Positions 62,425 to 64,000 of a stretch of 64,000 nt of DNA are shown here, piece by piece. The notes below the pieces were generated by a model. The model did no database searches. It saw nothing but the letters and a program-made list of their open reading frames with translations, and was not told the origin of the DNA. Source of the DNA: Ulota crispa (Eukaryota > Streptophyta > Bryopsida > Orthotrichales > Orthotrichaceae); NCBI GenBank assembly GCA_963920765.1, contig OY987249.1, forward strand, positions 12,896,817 to 12,960,816. Direction: 5' to 3'. The stretch's first letter is position 1. Each line of letters begins with the position of its first letter. The position numbers were made by a program, and so were the translations under genes.

Positions 62425-63486
62425 GTGAGTACGTGGCAAGCACAAGTTAATCTTCAGTATTAAATATTCTGTCAAGGGGCGGACCATATTGTGACAAAAT
62501 AGCAGTTTCCAAAGGTAAATTTCTAACAGCGCACTATGGAATTGTCATTTGGAAATGCTTTAACACAAAATGAACATGCAATATAAACAATAATGTTCAA
62601 AGTGTCTTGCATATCAATTAAGAACCACAAGGACATAAAACCAGACATACCAAATGTAGCGGAGCATGAGAGGATACTGCAACGTATGTAATAACTTGTC
62701 GTAAATTATGAGCAGTTACATCTGTATTTGCATTGAAATATTCTGTGACCTCACGAATGGTATTGCACATTGGTTCAGCAATTCTTGTGTACAGTGGATG
62801 ACGTCTTCGGAGGCTGTTCAAGTGTATACTTTTATTCAAGGAAATAAGAGTCAATAGTGGTCATACATGCTTTGTAATACATGGAACTTGGGAGTTTGCA
62901 AGATGAAGTGTTGTAAATGTAGACCATTTTTGTAGAGTAAATTGTGATATGTGATACAAACGTAAATACACGTGTAAGCATCTGCCATGTTGCAACACAG
63001 GTGTATATCTTTAGGGAAGAACACGTCAACGGCAAAGTGAAAGAAAGAAAAAGAAATACAGGTATACAGCTACAGTTTTGTACATATCATTCAAAAGAAG
63101 ACAATTTGAAGGTGACTAAAAAATAATGTATTCAACATAATAAAAGACAACAGTATGACATAGTCATTGTGTAATGGAATGGTGGCATTATTTTTGAGGT
63201 ACTGAAGATTGGTAAAACACTAGCGTACATTAAATTTAACTATAAAATTTGCTAGGAAGGCTGCCATGGTACTAAATGGTGTAAAGTAGTGGCTCTTGAG
63301 GCGTGCCCTACTCGGGAGGAGATTAGTGCATCCAATATACATGTAGTGCTTCATGTTCCTAATGAGTACAGATTTTTGTTTTTTTTGTTAACATGTGTTG
63401 CATTGTATGAATTTTAGTATTTTGCTCTAAATAACATACGTGGAATTGGACATTTGGGCAATGACAATGATGGATGTCAATTGTAA
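62425..63486. other. Gene-less stretch with one unassigned minus frame
   Basis: A minus-strand frame at 62,854-62,630 reads LNSLRRRHPLYTRIAEPM and onward in a protein-like way but was not recognised. Nothing else is supported here. Confidence 0.3.
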
Positions 63487-63960
63487 TTGCATGTACGCGT
63501 GTATCCTCAGGCAATGGCTATGCCAGTGAATATAGCGAGCAAGCATGAGAGGTTTGTACAGTGGAACAATTTTGGAAGGTCACTTGGCAAAGAACGAGCT
63601 GCAGCTCAACAAGCCGTGCTGACAATGCAACAAAGTCATTCTCAGATTCTGATTCACGGTTCCAAAATCCTCGTTAGAGTGGAGGCAGGGGAGAGCACGG
63701 ATGTTGAAGAATATGGCAAAGAACATAGTGCAGGAAACAACCCCGACACATCAAATTTGGCATCGCATCTGCCGTTCACACATAACATGTTCCAAGATCT
63801 GCTAATCTCACAAAAACCCCAATAGTGTTACAGCCGCCCAGGTTCAAGGGGATCCTACAATTAGACAACATCAATATTGATGACGGTGTTGAACATGATC
63901 ATGCATTCATGCACAAGCCTTTAACAAGGGAGGACATGTTCATTGCTGCAATACAAGGTA
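63487..63960 (+). CDS. Unrecognised open reading frame/exon at the window edge
   Basis: One frame runs from MHVRVYPQAMAM through FVQWNNFGRSLGKERAAAQQ to a TAG at ~63,823. A second frame just after reads VLQPPRFKGILQLDN and ends in FIAAIQG at a plausible donor, CAATACAAG|GTAAGT (63,957/63,958). They could be two exons joined by an unseen event, or one frameshifted exon of a transposon gene. No family was recognised and the gene runs off the window, so function is unknown. Confidence 0.3.
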
Positions 63961-64000
63961 AGTACTTATATTCTTGACATGCATTAATTATTGTGAATTG

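Overview
The window looks like nuclear DNA of a land plant. It has three ordinary intron-containing plant genes (GT..AG introns) set in AT-rich, transposon-dense DNA. The plant assignment is firm: the elongation factor has the plant coding intron after the N-K of the NKMD motif, and serine:glyoxylate aminotransferase and a NOP2-type rRNA methyltransferase are clear. A seed-free lineage is only a weak guess, from divergence of the aminotransferase and the kinds of transposons. I saw no tRNA, rRNA or CRISPR.

Layout. 1-8.26 kb: gene-poor, AT-rich, with the end of a Stowaway-like MITE, a GC-rich island, a 0.73-kb foldback, a small hairpin MITE and a degenerate ~155-bp tandem repeat next to a CACTA-type terminus. 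8.3-23.5 kb: the most unusual part. Two decayed multi-exon genes are transcribed away from each other. The left one (minus) carries a ParB/sulfiredoxin-like GGQH motif and the right one (plus) matches the DUF7869 family. Around them, and inside their introns, a short GGGGATCCCC-type motif recurs dozens of times, often followed by GATG. I read this as one large, silenced, possibly undescribed mobile element. 23.5-25.6 kb: three families of small repeats.

25.7-46.3 kb: the resident genes. EF-1alpha (plus, 26,483-28,074, 447 aa) and serine:glyoxylate aminotransferase (minus, 29,839-33,436, five exons, 414 aa) converge. NOP2/NSUN1 (minus, 39,600-46,076, 18 exons, ~671 aa) has telo-boxes and a site II-like element upstream. 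All three are housekeeping functions: translation elongation, photorespiration and ribosome biogenesis. Every exon set rebuilt here keeps an open frame and a total length divisible by three.

46.3-64 kb: repeats, then a CACTA transposon starting with CACTACAAGG at 49,013. Its degenerate minus-strand transposase shows four hallmark parts in order: a zinc-knuckle-like N-terminus, Transposase_21 (tnp2), DUF4218 and DUF4216. The far end was not found. The last 5 kb hold a 26-bp tandem array, a poly-A tract and one unrecognised open frame at the right edge.

All calls come from reading by eye. Splice sites were inferred from GT/AG consensus plus remembered family alignments, with no database search.
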